Assembly (NCBI GenBank): GCA_028876585.1
Contig: JAGWRL010000273.1
Location: 1 to 5,824, forward strand
Direction of reading: 5' to 3'
Source: Pseudomonadota bacterium
Lineage (GTDB): Bacteria > Pseudomonadota > Alphaproteobacteria > Rhizobiales > Beijerinckiaceae
Length of the DNA: 5,824 bases
The notes under the pieces are model-generated. The model was not told where the DNA came from, did no database searches, and saw only the letters and a program-made list of their open reading frames with translations. This document shows positions 4,855 to 5,824 of the stretch, piece by piece; positions within the stretch are counted from its first letter, which is position 1; every line of letters starts with the position of its first letter. The position numbers and the translations under genes are program-made.

Positions 4855-5824
4855 CACAATACGCCGCGCCGCGCGAGATGGCGCATCAGCGCGGCGGTTC
4901 CGAACTCCCAGCGCGCGCAATCCTGCGCGTGCTTCATCCGGTTGACCAGCGCGCCGAGTTTTTCGGAGGAGACCGTCACCACGTCGCCGACCTTGTGGGT
5001 GAAGCCCTTGCCGGGCGCGTCGCGATCCTTGACCGGCGCGAACATGGTGCCGAGATAGAGCGCCGCGCCGTCGGGGTAATCGTGATGCGCGCCGATCAGT
5101 TGCGCGGCCAGATCGGCCGGATCACGGCTGATCTCGCGCATCGACGAGCGGCCGTCGAGCCGGAACCCGTCCTCGCCCGCGATGGTGAGCGAAACCTCCA
5201 TCGCGCGCACGTCGTCGAGCGCGAAGGTCGCGTCGAACAGGCGCAGGAACGGCCCCAGCGCGGCGCTGGCGTTCTGGTCCTTGGCCTTGCCCAGCAGCAG
5301 CGCGCTGCGGCCCTCGAAATCGCGCAGATTGACGTCGTTGCCGAGCGTCGCGCCGACGATGCGGCCGTCGCTGGCGATGATCAGCACCGCCTCCGGCTCG
5401 GGATTGTTCCAGTGCGAATGGGCGTGAAAGCCGGCGTCGGCGCCGCAGCCCACCGCCGACATCGGCTGCGCCTTGGTGAAAATCTCCGCGTCCGGGCCGA
5501 TGCCGACTTCGAGATATTGCGACCACGCGCCTTCCGCGATCAGCGCCGCCTTCAGCCGTTCGGCCGCTGCGGAGCCGGGCTTCAGCGCGCGCAAATCCTC
5601 GCCGATCAGCCGCCCCATTTCGACGCGGATGCGCGCGGCGCTGTCGGGGTTGCCGCGCGCGCGCTCCTCGATCACCCGCTCCAGCATCGAGGTCGCGAAG
5701 GTGACGCCGGCCGCTTTGATCGCCTGCAAATCGAGGGGCGCCAATAGCCACGGCTTGCCCGCGTCGCGCCCGTCGGGCGGCGAATTGGCGAGCAGCTCCG
5801 CCAGCGCCCCGATTCGCTCGCCGC
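4854..5824 (-). CDS. Fumarylacetoacetate hydrolase (FAH) family protein (5' end beyond the window)
   Basis: The minus-strand frame is open from the right edge to the TGA at 4856-4854, giving 322 visible residues. The N-terminal visible part reads GERIGALAELLANSPPDGRD, then AGKPWLLAPLDLQAIKAAGV, which continues smoothly into the family core. The real start is therefore outside the window; the TTG at 5744-5742 is an internal Leu. FAH-family enzymes use a divalent metal to hydrolyse, hydrate or decarboxylate 2-oxo acids. The metal site is visible as HSHWNNPEPEAVLI, with its two Glu codons at 5397-5399 and 5391-5393, and GNDVNLRDFEGRS, with the Asp codon at 5334-5336. The stretch GKAKDQNASAALGPF that follows is also typical. 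The C-terminus (GTMFAPVKDRDAPGKGFTHK, then VGDVVTVSSEKLGALVNRM) matches the long subfamily of about 380-390 residues that includes sugar-acid 2-keto-3-deoxy dehydratases. The substrate is unknown. It may be co-transcribed with the PhaC-like gene 73 bp downstream. Confidence 0.88.
   Translation of the reverse strand, partial: GERIGALAELLANSPPDGRDAGKPWLLAPLDLQAIKAAGVTFATSMLERVIEERARGNPDSAARIRVEMGRLIGEDLRALKPGSAAAERLKAALIAEGAWSQYLEVGIGPDAEIFTKAQPMSAVGCGADAGFHAHSHWNNPEPEAVLIIASDGRIVGATLGNDVNLRDFEGRSALLLGKAKDQNASAALGPFLRLFDATFALDDVRAMEVSLTIAGEDGFRLDGRSSMREISRDPADLAAQLIGAHHDYPDGAALYLGTMFAPVKDRDAPGKGFTHKVGDVVTVSSEKLGALVNRMKHAQDCARWEFGTAALMRHLARRGVL

Noticed and set aside
3593..4945. 450-codon plus-strand open frame opposite the PhaC-like gene
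   Set aside because: Its composition is Arg/Gln/Asp/His-rich with no recognisable family, and it is antisense to a gene with a clear active site and ribosome binding site. A second long minus-strand frame (3627-4730) is out of frame with the real gene and is also a shadow.
5742..5744. TTG as start codon of the FAH-family gene
   Set aside because: The frame stays open upstream to the window edge, and the upstream residues (AGKPWLL) join a family-typical APLDLQAIKAAGVTF. The TTG is therefore an internal leucine and the gene is truncated by the window.
4749..5747. 332-codon plus-strand open frame opposite the FAH-family gene
   Set aside because: It is antisense to a gene with clear metal-binding motifs. 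The translation is Arg/Ala/Gln-rich and matches nothing known to me.

Overview
The window reads as a chromosomal segment of a G+C-rich alphaproteobacterium, most likely of the Hyphomicrobiales (Methylocystis, Rhodoblastus or Bradyrhizobium-like). This is inferred from the strong G/C third-position bias, the protein families present, and an intergenic repeat (cattgcgag...gaagcaatcc and its inverse) that I recognise from such genomes. The genus is a guess. No tRNA, rRNA, CRISPR array or phage gene is visible.

Layout, left to right. A DUF2937-type membrane protein gene runs leftward off the left edge (1-457, minus). A 97-bp divergent intergenic region separates it from a complete SulP-family anion transporter with a C-terminal STAS domain (555-2210, plus). 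Next comes a non-coding stretch holding an inverted-arm intergenic repeat, interrupted by a complete 1268-bp IS481-family insertion sequence (2366-3633). The IS carries one intact DDE transposase gene (2455-3612, plus). Beyond it are two minus-strand genes: a PhaC-like alpha/beta hydrolase with a Cys nucleophile (3677-4780) and, upstream of it, a fumarylacetoacetate hydrolase (FAH) family enzyme (4854 to beyond the right edge).

The clearest result is that the IS insertion can be reconstructed to the base. Its 50-bp imperfect inverted ends start TGTT..., a 4-bp direct repeat CTGC flanks it, and removing the IS plus one CTGC copy restores an unbroken right arm of the host repeat. The ancestral gap between the convergent sulP and hydrolase genes would have been 194 bp. 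The insertion disrupted no protein gene. It split a hairpin-forming repeat that may have worked as a bidirectional transcription barrier.

How the genes work together is only partly readable. The FAH-family and PhaC-like genes lie 73 bp apart on the same strand and may be co-transcribed. Their families suggest carbon metabolism (2-keto acid or sugar-acid breakdown, and polyester or acyl-ester chemistry). The SulP transporter and the DUF2937 gene are divergent and have no evident functional link. I see no clear undescribed multi-gene system. The items most worth checking are the insertion scar, the two-site architecture of the IS ends, the 26-bp perfect palindrome inside the transposase gene, and the stand-alone class III-like PhaC homologue.
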